Shown here piece by piece: positions 53,911 to 64,000 of a stretch of 64,000 bases of DNA. The DNA comes from Prostheceraeus crozeri (lineage: Eukaryota; Platyhelminthes; Polycladida; Euryleptidae): the NCBI GenBank assembly GCA_907163375.1, contig CAJQUW010015614.1, forward strand, positions 186,001 through 250,000, in the 5' to 3' direction. The notes below the pieces were generated by a model, which had not been told where the DNA came from, made no database searches, and saw nothing but the letters and a program-made list of their open reading frames with translations. The position numbers and the translations under genes are program-made. Every line of letters starts with the position of its first letter. Within the stretch, counting starts at the first letter, position 1.

Positions 53911-54697
53911 AATGCATTGTGATTTGGCTTAACTTTGCTTTGTCAAAAGCGAACACTTGGTTTACCCTGGCTCCACAACTTATGCCTAAATCATGTTTTA
54001 ATTCACCATTTAATTCTATGCTAAGGACAACAAGATGGTTGAGAATCCCGGCAGCTTTTTAAGCTCTGAAAGTCGGGGGGATATGGAGCTGTGACTTTCC
54101 AAATAAATCAAGGAATCCTCGTATCCGGAATGGAAACGTGATGAAACAGTAACTTACTGCGGATACAAGAATAATTCATTATTCTAACCGATATTTCGCT
54201 TTGGGGTTTATCAAGGTTACAATAAGTAAAGCAGATAGTGGTAAAAGTCAAACCTATCCAAACAATCTTTAAGTGCAGCTAAAGGAGAAACATTAATGGA
54301 TGAACTCGCTACATGACAGTGTCCACATGTAGATCTAGACATCCGTTCATCAGCCCGCATGTCCATAGCTTCCAACGTGAGTTTCTTCTGAGTATTAGTC
54401 AATCCACAATACAGAATCGTCCGTAAAAAGAACAATAAGTTTGGCAACACAAGCAAAGAATCTGAGAAAAATTCACAGACTCTTGTTACAAACAGACTGA
54501 AAAAAGTAAAGAATACCCTACAAGATATCCAGGAAAAATTCAACGCCAGCTTCCTAGAAAATTAAAGTCTGAAACTAGGAATGAGCTTATATCATAACTT
54601 GCGCCATAAGCTCGCCCAGTTACTGCGCTATACAGATATTACTAGATTCGCTGTCCCTTCGTGGATGAAGCCGCAAGGCGCAAAATGATCAATACTA
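53911..54697. other. Sequence without a supported gene
   Basis: The minus-strand frame at 54543-54217 has hydrophobic stretches but no recognisable family. Confidence 0.35.
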
Positions 54698-55167
54698 CAC
54701 TAGGTGACATGCCACGCGTGATTCACGCGTAATTACGGAACACCCCAAACATCCGTGGTTAAAGACATTTTATTCTTCTACCCGCGTACATACGCGCTGC
54801 ACTAAGAGTCGGAAATCACTTGATCTGATGCTGTTAAAACATGGGAAATGTTTATGAATACGCGCGGGCGAGCGTTTATAGTTTGCGCGTCGTCCACGGT
54901 TGTCCGCGTTGCCGCTTGAACCACTAAGATGAACCGGTAAGCATGTTCTGTCTTCCCTGAGCATGAAATTGAGGTCCTATCACATTGTTTAGCCTCTGAT
55001 ACATGCAGACACATGAGACGCAAAGTCTCAGTACTGTCAACTATACTAACTTATATAACTTATATTGCAGCAATATCCCGCATAGCCACGGATGTTTGGG
55101 GTCATGTGTAATTACGCGTGGTTCACGCGTGAATTACGCGTGATTGAGCGTGGCATGTCACCTAGTG
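54698..55167 (+). mobile_element. CACTAGGTGACATG MITE, copy 1
   Basis: Ends CACTAGGTGACATGCCACGC and GCGTGGCATGTCACCTAGTG. TA stands on both sides (…CTA before and TAG after), compatible with a TA target. The 470-bp body aligns with 27702-28137 in the opposite orientation and contains several ACGCGT / AATTACGCG words. Confidence 0.85.
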
Positions 55168-55181
55168 TAGTATTGCCGGAC

Positions 55182-55402
55182 TAGTCCGGCCGCCAGAGCA
55201 AGTTTCTGCAAGGAACGTGGCCGAAACTGAGACTTTCACAGAATGATGTATACCATATGCCTACTACCAATCTGCACGTCTGCCGAGTTCTAGTGAGTTC
55301 CTCTTCTTGTCAGACACAATCAAAGAAAAACACATGTAAATACAATGGGACGCAGATTGCAGTTTTTAGTTAAAATGAAAGTTTCTATATTTTCGCTTAT
55401 TA
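55182..55402 (+). mobile_element. TAGTCCGG foldback family, single arm (copy 5)
   Basis: TAGTCCGGCCGCCAGAGCAA and the next 200 bases match the left arm of 2805-3511. The second arm is absent. Its start forms the 16-bp palindrome GCCGGACTAGTCCGGC with the preceding bases, as if two element ends were fused. Confidence 0.75.
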
Positions 55403-55662
55403 AGCATTTTGGAACATATTGATAAGCAAGTCCTCTAAGTTGTTCGAAGATTTTAATTGGTCCTTCGATTTTGAAACTCATGATTCATTTTAGATATGCA
55501 AGGAACAGCTTCCAAAATCAAAAATTCATTTGTGCTCCTGCCGCTGACAATTTCGTTTGGTTTATAAGCAAGATTGACTCTCGTGAAGTTGTTTTTATTC
55601 AAATAACGAATGCCCATCCGTTATCCTACGTGCATATGTAAGTAAATCATGTCCTCACACTG

Positions 55663-56392
55663 CAGGGATGCGGAGTCGGAGTCCCGGAGTCCTATCATTT
55701 TTGTTGGAGTCGGAGTCCTATCAAATGATAGGACTCCGGCCTATAACCAGACCAGAAAAATAATACAAAAAAATTATTTGTTCTCGTGCATAGCTGTCAC
55801 CGTCTTGATGTCAACTTTCTCCGTCAAACAAAAGTATAGAGACACTGCTGCATGCAAAGCTTGTAATAGTGGAGGGAATGAACCATGATAGTGAAAAAAG
55901 GATTGTCTTTTCACTCGGTGATTCAGTAGAGAAGACAAGCCTTCCTAGCCTCGATCACACCTACGCGCCAAAGGTCACATCAGAGACAAAAATGAAATAC
56001 TAGTTTGTTTGAGAACATTACCTCTTGCCCTCACGTTAATCGTGTGTAATGGCTCCTCTAAAGCGCATATTAAAATCGGAAGTGTACTCATTTTTTTTGG
56101 AGAAGGATGGGGGATTTTCCTGCCTGGTAGAGACTGGAGAAAAACCGTGTAAAGCACACATCAGAGAGGATCCGAGTCGCATGCATCCAACTGAAAGCGA
56201 CATTTGATCAACTTTCATCGTTAATGATTGATAATTGATACAATGATCACTAAAATAGGTTCAGGTAAGCCTATAATGATCTATGATGCATGTTACAAGT
56301 TTTTTTTCAAAAAACTAGGCTATATACGTGTATACTTGCCACTCGGAATCGGAGTCGGAGTCCTATCAAAATGATAGGACTCCGCATCCCTG
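55663..56392 (+). mobile_element. GGATGCGGAGTC hAT-type MITE, copy 2 (complete)
   Basis: A 730-bp element starting CAGGGATGCGGAGTCGGAGT and ending GGACTCCGCATCCCTG. The sub-terminal regions repeat CGGAGTC and contain small hairpins CCTATCA..TGATAGG. Flanking octamers TCACACTG / TCAAACAG match at 6 of 8. CAGGG termini and an 8-bp site indicate hAT. The word GGAGTCGGAGTCC resembles the GGAGCGGA clusters of the hAT at 25991-27205. Confidence 0.85.
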
Positions 56393-56399
56393 TCAAACA

Positions 56400-58272
56400 G
56401 TGATCACTTTCAACCTTCAACAATCAATATGCAGAAGTTCGAGAATAAGTGAGATTTCGTATGAAAAACATGCCAGATATCTGTAAGCGTACGAGAATCT
56501 CGTATTAGATGTTAGTTTAAAATTGTATGTGATTTTGGTATCTGTTTGTATGTAATTTTCGTACCCAGCGATTTAAAGTGTGGATTTAACGAAGTGGATA
56601 TCGGAGAATAAGGAAATTCTGCCAAATATTCTTTAAATATGATGAAGCTTGTTTTACATTAAATGGACTCGTTAAGTGATGCAGCTGTGTGATGAGGGCA
56701 ACCCAGATGCAAAATAGGCATCTCCACTCACTAAAATTTTGCATTTGGATGGTGATTTTTTCCAAATTCAAATCACAGCCGTATTCTTTCGAATCGACTG
56801 TAGATCAAAGCAATTACACCAACATGTTTCGTGATCACCTCATACCAACATGATTGAAGTCCTCATTCCTCGAAGAAGGTACGAGATTTTCTATCCTCGA
56901 AAATCCCTGTAGACCGAAGTAATTGGTCTTGGGGTGTGGTCTTCCCGTGGCCACCGGGGCCTGCCGATTTGTGCCCGTTAGGCTTTTAGGGAAGACTCAT
57001 GTGCATCATCATTTTGTCATAGGATTTATGAGTTGAAGGAGAAAATCTCTGAGGAAATGCACCATCTGATACCAGGCAAGCTTCATGGTACTGTTGGCCA
57101 TTTATTCTCTAGATCGCAGGTTGCTTTCGATGCTCGAGGAGAATTGCATAAACACTCACTGGTTGCATACTTTCAGTGAACCTTGCTTGTGATAGGCTCA
57201 ATTGTAAACTGTCGGAAGGAAAATTGATTTTTGATTTGATCTTGAGCGATACAAATTTCGAAGTTTAAGCTGCTTCTGATGAAATTTAAATATGCTAGTG
57301 AACTGCCAAAAAATTATATTTTACACAGAAAACCCCATGTCTTGGTAATTATTCAGTACTACACGCCATTGAAGTATTGTGTACATTATGACTCACCCTG
57401 TATGTTAGTGGGCAAAACACAAAATTACACAGTGTATTGAATTGCCAATGCAAAATGATATATAATTATTACCTATCAGCTGCATACAAGCGCTAACTAT
57501 CAGACAGCCTCATGGATTTTGTTAACATAATAATATCGCAATGATAATTCAAAGAAGGATATACAGTTGAACAATTTTATATCAGGTAAGAGAAGAGAAT
57601 TGTCTTCAAGACACTCCAGCAGGAAAAAATACCAACAAGAAAAGCATCATGAATTGCTTTCCCTTTTCAGTAAACATGAAAGCACCCCATACCACTCAAA
57701 AAGCAAGATAAAAACTTACAGATATAACTAATAGACAGCATCATAACGAGCAAACGCTAACATTCAAAAAGGTGGCAAAATCAACTTGGACGGGATTGAA
57801 TATCTCAGTCCCACTTGCGTAATTTGCACAAATTTGCAGCTAGTTGCTAGTCTAATGGCCTGATTTAATTGATGTGTTATCATGCTTATTGCAATATTAA
57901 TGGAAGAAATGGCAAATACCTACAGCTATGTTCGATAAAATATGACAGATAATGACTAAAAGAATCGAAATTAGGAAGCAAAAATACTAATATTACACTT
58001 CATAGTACATGAATTTTGAAAGTAGATTTGCAGCAGAATCATAAAAATATATTGTCAAGACTTTTCGCGTGTCGTTTGCGACTTTTCATATGTTCTGATT
58101 TATGGTGCTGTATTTCCAAACATTTAGAGCATCAAAATATCAAATCGTTTAATTGTTAGGATCATATTAATTAATAGGTTAGTGATAATTCTAATGTTCA
58201 AATTCCGCATAAGTGTCTCATATCGTTATATTTATTCTGAAAAAATGGTCTACAAGTCAAATATAATGTAAG
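56400..58272. other. Long stretch without genes
   Basis: AT-rich and without convincing open frames. One GC-rich hairpin (56939-56996) is listed separately. Confidence 0.4.
56939..56996. other. GC-rich hairpin, possible structured RNA or SINE/LINE tail
   Basis: GTCTTCCC (56939-56946) and GGGAAGAC (56989-56996) are exact complements, enclosing a GC-rich segment (CCACCGGGGCCTGCC). It stands out from AT-rich flanks. Function unknown. Confidence 0.4.
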
Positions 58273-58276
58273 TTAA

Positions 58277-58622
58277 ACCCTCTCTCCGCTGGGGTGTTTT
58301 TCGTCCCCCCCCTCTGCGAGTTTTTTGAATATCGTTTTAACCAAACAAGCTATGGCCACCAGATTTCTAGTACCTTATTTTCTACGCATTATGCAACTTT
58401 TGACACGAAAATAAATTTGGCACAATACTTTTAGCATGAGAGCTATTTTAAAATTTGAATGTTTGGAATATTTTGGCTGATTTCGGTATATATTTACTTC
58501 TGATGTATATTGTGGTATCAATTCTTGATGAAATAAGCTGAGATTATATAAAGGATTCTTATTATTCTTATAAAGGACCCCCCCCCCCACTGGGGATCGG
58601 TGGGAAAATACAAGGGCAAAGG
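58277..58622 (-). mobile_element. TTAA-type MITE with C-runs
   Basis: Flanked by TTAA (58273-58276 and 58623-58626), 346 bp. Both ends carry a CTGGGG word near a long C-run (eight or more Cs). TIR similarity is weak (ACCCTCTCT against CCTTTGCCC). A second copy without its left end is at 1670-1945. piggyBac mobilisation is inferred from the TTAA. Confidence 0.6.
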
Positions 58623-58626
58623 TTAA

Positions 58627-59278
58627 CTAACTGCAAGCTTCATATCATCACTGAATCTCTAAAAATTCAGAATCGCTGGGCCAAACGACATGTTTTGATC
58701 AATTTTCACATGAAAGCATTTTATGACAATGTTGTTCATGTCAGCCGTTCTACTTGTGATCTCTGATTGCACTCGCACAATTCATGTGATTCATGTTATG
58801 GTAAAATCTATACAAATGTCATTCATGTCATAATGTTATTCATGTTATGAAATCTTTTCGTGTAGATTCCCAGTAAATTCCACTAGTATGGCATCACAAG
58901 CATACTTTACAAAGTAAGATAGAATTTCAAAACTTTCAAAATCAGTGAGAATTTTATTCATATCTGAATTACATAAATGAATATGTTGAATGCTGCAAAA
59001 ATCGGTTAACTCATTATCTGAGAATGTATCTCTACAGCGAGGGATAGTCATTCTGGTTTGAGCTATTTAGATTTATGCCGGTTTGAACCGCATACTCTTT
59101 TCCTCTGAATGTGTTAAAATGAGCTTCAGGTGAATGTGCGCCGCTGCGTGCTCCAAAAATTATTTCCCAAAACGTTTGGAAATAAACACTTATTGACTAA
59201 TCAGACTTTGAATTTCTATTTAGATTTTGAGTACGATGATTTTGTGACTATCAAATAAACACCATAAATAAAAACCGA
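58627..59278. other. AT-rich sequence, nothing recognised
   Basis: No motif noticed. Confidence 0.4.
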
Positions 59279-59279
59279 G

Positions 59280-59740
59280 CACCAGAATGCAGTTTCGTTT
59301 TATGCCCGCCATTTTGATTTTTTTCTCATTTCTCGAAAAGTGCTAGCCGCATGATATTCCAACAGTGACTAACTGAAAAGAGCGGATCAAACTACATCGA
59401 AAGCTGTTCGTGAAATAATTGAGACTTTTTAATCTCTCCCCAGAATGCAGTTTCGGGTTCATATCCGCCAGTTTGAATTTTCGTTATTTTCTCGATAAAG
59501 GCTAATCGCGGGATTTTTTGACAATTATATTTGAAGAGAGCGGGTGAAATTACATAGGAAACCGCTAACAAAGTGTTTGAGAATTTCTTTAATCCAACAC
59601 CAGAATTCAATTTCGGTTTTTTCGGTCCTCCATTTTGAATTTTCATAATTTTCTCGAGAAGAACTAGTTGCATGATTTTTAAACCATGATTTTTGAAAGT
59701 TTCATACAATAATACACCAGAAACATAATGGGAAATTTTC
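59280..59740. repeat. Three-unit tandem repeat of about 160 bp
   Basis: CCAGAATGCAGTTTCG-like words start units at about 59282, 59440 and 59600, each followed by CCGCCATTTTGAATTTT and TTTTCTCGA.AA. The units are perhaps 65-75% alike. On the minus strand two units are open in one frame with repeated EKI.KIQ.GG peptides (59742-59392); coding status is doubtful. Confidence 0.65.
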
Positions 59741-60159
59741 AAAATGAAACCACCTCTCCTGGTACACCGTGGACGGAAACGGTTGCCAATTCTGTGTCCC
59801 TATGAAATATTCACAAATCTTTGTAATAGTTTCTCTAATACATGTATGTCATGGATGATGCGATTTACATTATTTGATAAACAGACATGTCTTTTTTATC
59901 CATCAGTGGTGCGTGCAGTTCAGTCGCACGGTGCCTTTTCTGGTTGGATCGTCTGTTGAAAACATTACTGAGGCAGGAAATCTTGTCGATAGTCTCAATG
60001 AGACAGCTGTTTGGAATACTGAAAACTAAAAGGGATATTCACACCAGCTATCATAATAGCAAGAGCAGCAAATATACAGTGCAGAACACAGGTGTTAGAA
60101 AGTTGCAAAGTGAATGAATGAGATCTTGATGACATGTTTGAGATGAGATGTAACAATAC

Positions 60160-60480
60160 CCTGATTGGAATAGTGCTGAAAATTGTAGATCTTCAAAAGA
60201 GGGTGGTGCTGACATTTTTCTTTGTGTAGAGACTAGTTTGCGTGTTTCTGTAATGTGTTCAGCGATGGGGAGGACCTCTGCTTCTGTATTTGTTTCGCGT
60301 GTGCATCCTGTGGCGATCTTGAGCGCTCTGTCTTATATTACCTACAGTTTGTCGATGTTTTATTTTTGAGATGATTGGTGACCACGCTGTACATGTAGAT
60401 ATGTATTCCAAGAGGGTCTCTTGCTGTTGTCCCCAATTGGTTTGAAGTGAGACATGAGGAATCACTCAACTTTCCTCCGC
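60160..60480 (-). pseudogene. LINE reverse transcriptase fragment
   Basis: The minus strand, across a frameshift, reads NIDKLQVIQDRALKIATGCT then RETNTEAEVLPIAEH and ITETRKLVSTQ. LQ..Q..ALRIATGC followed by L..E...LP...H is a block found at the RT C-terminus of Jockey/I-type LINEs. Distinct from the three other LINE pieces in the window. Confidence 0.75.
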
Positions 60481-61012
60481 GATAAATTCGTCAAATGGAA
60501 ACATTATTCACATCGTTCGAATCCTCACGATCTAAATTTGCTGACTGCGATTACATTCTGATGCCGGTAATAATGACATACATGTTGAGCTATTTGTGCA
60601 TTTAGTGGTCTACAAGCAATTCGAATTGAAATTGACGATTTCCAAGAAGATATTCTAAATAGAGATTAAAGTTTAAAGTTCATGAAGGCCAACTTTGATG
60701 AAATTTGGATTAATTGTCAGAAAGACGAAGACACTAAAAGTCACAGCAAAAAATAGAGGCGTAGCTACTACAAGTTTTTATCAGCATCAAAAAAATGCAG
60801 GGGGATCAGGAGCATCTCCTCCCCGGTAAAATAGGGTCTAACGCAACATTTACATGTACGGGCATATTGCATTGATGCAGTATCAACATTGATTTTCTCG
60901 GTTTGCAATTATCCCAGTCTTGGGAGACGCCGATATCATTGGACATTGATGGTTAGGATATGGGGTTCACGGAAACACACACATTATCTTCTCCCTGTAA
61001 ATCATGAATGAT

Positions 61013-61701
61013 AAGAGCTGGAACTGGGCTGCTTTTTTCTGGCCGGGCCCGCATTCACTCCAAAGGGTTAGCCCCGGGCCTGGCCCAGATGAATTTTGTT
61101 ATATGTCGTTTTGCGCATTTTATCATCCTTAATAAAATAACGACAGTGCTAGTTGAATGCAGTTGCCTTCAAAACATTCTAAAAAACTGATTATTGATCG
61201 CATGCTGTACGGCCCATGTACCATCTGCAAGCAAATTAGCAGTGAGGTGAATTTTTAACTTCGAATTCAAAGTCAATTTTTGTTTGTTTTAAAAAATACT
61301 GTACATGTCCCCCTTGTCTATCACATTTAACTTGGATCACATTTGATGTACCGATAGCTGACATAAGCTATAATAAGTATTGCTAAAGCGGGGAAAACGA
61401 AGACAGTGAAGACGTGCATCTGGAGAAATGAAGTCACTAGGTCAAAAGTTAAACTAAATATTCAATCCATTCTTGTGACCAAAATTTCAGAGAATTGTCA
61501 TTTTTCAAATCGCCGATCGATTATATGTTTTTTTTCATATCATTACATAAGAGTCATGTTGATAGGACATCACACAAATTGATTCGGAGAATTGAAAATG
61601 ATAAAATGAGATAATTGTCATTCATTTCAGTCATAATAAACATCTGTTCGGGTGCTAGATATTTCAGGCCCAAGCCCGGCCCGAGCCCACTTCCAGCTCT
61701 G
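61013..61701. mobile_element. hAT-type MITE, AGAGCTGGAA family
   Basis: Ends AAGAGCTGGAACTGGGC and GCCCACTTCCAGCTCTG, flanked by a perfect 8-bp duplication TGAATGAT (61005-61012 and 61702-61709). GC-rich GGCCGGGCCC / CCCGGCCCGAGCC blocks lie just inside both ends. 689 bp, non-coding. Confidence 0.88.
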
Positions 61702-62223
61702 TGAATGATGTGTCTGACTGACGCAAAAAACCATCATTACAAACAGTCACACCAAGCAGAAATTCCTTTATGAGAAAGCAACTCAGGATAAAGAGAATTT
61801 GAGTCAACTAGTCATTTGACATGGGAAATTGATGACATCAATTAATTAAAATTGGAACTGCTGAGCAATCAATTAATTGAACGTTAATGAAATCTTGATA
61901 AACTCTGTAACCGTCTCTGCCGTACGTAACTTATCTGATGAACTACTTGGTATTTTATAAGTCTTCAATCTTTTCTGCAGTCTGCAAAGCGCATAATACT
62001 GATATTAAATATACGTTTTCAGATTTGTTTTTAGGAGTCCGCAAGCATTTATAGATTCATTTTTCTCAGCCCCTGATATTTCTGGATTCTTTAATTGAAT
62101 ATTATGTCAAATGTGCAATAATGAATGCTTCAAAAATTATCATGTCGTGCATTGAATCCGCTCCTTTGCATTGTCTACATCGTTTTCCTTCCGACTATTT
62201 ATATTTGACTACAGCAGAAACTA

Positions 62224-63179
62224 AGGCTTCATTTACACTGTGAGCTTCTCCAAACTTTTCAGAGAAAAGCGTTTTGCAGCAAATATTAAGTTTAAGTTGT
62301 GGACTACCGCACAGGGAGCAAAGCATGCAGAGGGATTAATAAGTTGCGGACATACGTTTGCTCGGGACGCTGGTGTTTGCTTTGCTTCCCTCATGATTTT
62401 TCATGAGATTTTTCCTCATATACGTCTCATGAAATTTCATGCGGATTTGGAACGTTTTCGCATAAAATATCTCATCAACTTTCATGAGTTTCTCATAAAA
62501 ATCTCATTAATAAATTCACAGTTGCTCTTTCATACTCCTGAACTTATTTTTCTGGCATTTAGTTATTGAGGCTTTGTCGGCCCCGCCACCTTCCCCTGAG
62601 CATTCCCACGCCATGTCCACAGTGCTGATTCAGTATTTGCAATAATAAGCCATTATTCTACAATAAGATATTGAACTGTGATTGTATATATCTCTATTTT
62701 CAACATCTTGAATTCAACATCCAATTGTAAAGTCAAATCATCTATGCATCATCTAGACACGGCTGTTGTAGATCGTTATGATGTATTCTATACTGTTGCT
62801 TTTTATCCTTTATAGACTAAACTTGGAGATTCTGATCGATTGAATAAGCTTTCTTATGTCTCCTTCCTTTCGCAGCTGACATGCATACCTTACTACTTAT
62901 AAACTTATTTTCACAAAAACCGCATTGAATGCTCTTGATTTTCCCATGAACGCATCATGAGATTTTATCCTCATGAATGTTCTCATTACCACTCACAATA
63001 TTCTCATCAAAGCTTCATGAGAACATCATGAGTTCAATATTTTCTTATGAGAATGTCATGAGATTCATCATAACCTCATGAGCTCTCATAAAAATCTCAT
63101 GAATCCGCATTAAATTTCATGAGTACTCATGAAAAGTTTTCGTGAGGGTTTGCTCGGCTTTTAGTGTGGCTGAGGCCTA
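62224..63179. mobile_element. Candidate TIR element packed with CATGAG words
   Basis: AGGCTTCATTTACACTGTGA on the left and TTTTAGTGTGGCTGAGGCCT on the right are imperfect complements, in the style of hAT ends with CACACT. Sub-terminal zones (62395-62510 and 62945-63150) carry many copies of TCATGAGA / TCTCATGA words with AAATTT, far above chance. No target duplication was resolved. Confidence 0.5.
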
Positions 63180-63452
63180 ATGTTTCTAATAGTCATCCCA
63201 TTGCTCCGACGCCTTTGTCTTCCAAATGCTTTGTCATCTTGAGATTGAAAAGTTGACCAATCTACTGCTCCTGAAAAGTCGGAGAATTTGAACTATTCTA
63301 AATTATCATTCATCTTATATATAAAATGCAAAACGCCGACAAACTCCTCCTAAACCATGAAACTTTACGCCAATATGATACTACCATTTAATAGAACAAA
63401 AAATTTGTAGTTAAAACCGCCCGGTCTCATTTCCCCAAGTATCATAATTGCA

Positions 63453-63632
63453 GAGAAAAGTAGACGTTTGTGTAAATTTTTACCGAAAAAATATTAATTA
63501 CACAAGTAACTACATTAAATTTACAAATGAACTCCTCATTTGCTTTAAAAAAATTGGCTCGCTAGACATGCGTCTCATTGATTCTAATGTTTCACGACGG
63601 ATTCAGCAACAGCTAATGAGAACGCGATCTAA
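63453..63632 (+). CDS. Possible internal exon, unknown protein
   Basis: A stop-free segment between an acceptor-like TCATAATTGCAG and a donor-like GTAAGAC encodes RKVDVCVNFYRKNINYTSNY and continues to RRIQQQLMRTRSK. About 60 residues, no family recognised. Splice signals are only moderate. Confidence 0.25.
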
Positions 63633-63705
63633 ATGGTAAGACAGCCAATCAGTGTGGGCGAATGACTTGGTAAACTTGGCATGCAACAATGTAACTAGCA
63701 CTGTC

Positions 63706-63950
63706 TTAATTTAACATACTTATGCACATAAATCCTGGACGAAGTCCGGGGGCCTTACTAATTCTATTATAAATGGCTACTGGGATGACTTTCATCATCG
63801 TATGAGAATCCTCTCTTTCTTCGTCTTTGCTATCAATTCCTTTAATATGTTTCCTTTCTAAACCAAGTTTTCTCCAACTGTCCGTAAAACCCCTGCGGTG
63901 AAATTTATCATTTTCACATGGGGAAGATCTGATGTTGATTTTCCACTCGA
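63706..63950 (-). CDS. Possible terminal exon, unknown protein
   Basis: The minus-strand frame begins after an AG at about 63953 (AAATGTAG) and reads VYEVEWKINIRSSPCENDKF to LRPGFMCISMLN and a stop at 63706. The composition is protein-like (charged, not low-complexity), but no family is recognised. It touches the window edge, so context is missing. Confidence 0.25.
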
Positions 63951-64000
63951 CTTCATACACCTACATTTCCCGTTATCGTTGCAGGTGACTCGTACGAAGA

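Overview
This window reads as the genome of an animal, probably a marine invertebrate. It is AT-rich, has no prokaryotic gene density, and shows intron signals (a GTAAGT donor after a TRIM-type RING exon and a pyrimidine-tract acceptor before a small secreted-protein exon). Its mobile elements are typical of metazoans: Penelope-like elements with GIY-YIG domains, LINEs, hAT, piggyBac, IS630/Tc1-like elements and many MITEs. A lophotrochozoan, echinoderm, hemichordate or amphioxus would fit. The sequence alone does not decide the species.

Host genes are sparse. I can support one RING-domain first exon of a TRIM2/3-like gene (43049-43363, + strand) and one terminal exon of a small secreted cysteine-containing protein (30053-30272, + strand, with an AATAAA signal). 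Two short candidate exons near the right edge (63.45-63.96 kb) are weak. Almost everything else recognisable is mobile DNA, most of it non-autonomous and nested.

Layout. 0-5 kb: unassigned sequence, a TAGTCCGG foldback element and an 8-bp-TSD hAT MITE. 5-8.5 kb: a tRNA-derived SINE, two mutually nested hAT MITEs, a LINE 3' end and MITEs. 8.8-9.8 kb: a TIR-bounded minisatellite. 12.8-15.9 kb: an old CATAGAG MITE split by a Penelope-like element and by an IS630-type transposon with a frameshifted transposase. 16.5-24.8 kb: TTAA-type (piggyBac) elements, a foldback, a solo LTR and a decayed piggyBac. 25.2-27.3 kb: a hAT transposon inside a CATAGAG MITE. 27.7-29.9 kb: a MITE, a LINE and a Penelope-like element. 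30-33 kb: the secreted-protein exon, then a piggyBac element nested in another CATAGAG MITE. 34-39.5 kb: MITE tandem, hAT MITE, a foldback inside a TIR element, and a BED-finger hAT inside a further CATAGAG MITE. 40-41 kb: a 418-bp insertion carrying two inverted hammerhead ribozymes with tRNA-like heads. 42-44 kb: a 50-bp minisatellite, the RING exon and a palindromic MITE. 44-56.4 kb: mostly further copies of the same MITE families. 56.4-64 kb: sparse, with TTAA and hAT MITEs, a 160-bp tandem repeat and a LINE fragment.

The most interesting object is the ribozyme element at 40362-40779. It has two complete hammerhead cores in head-to-head orientation, each joined to a tRNA-like pol III head. 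It is bounded by an 11-bp target-site duplication and has an empty-site paralogue at about 52.4 kb. Several MITE families keep perfect 8-bp or TTAA/TA duplications, so their ends are exact and their relative ages can be read from the nesting.
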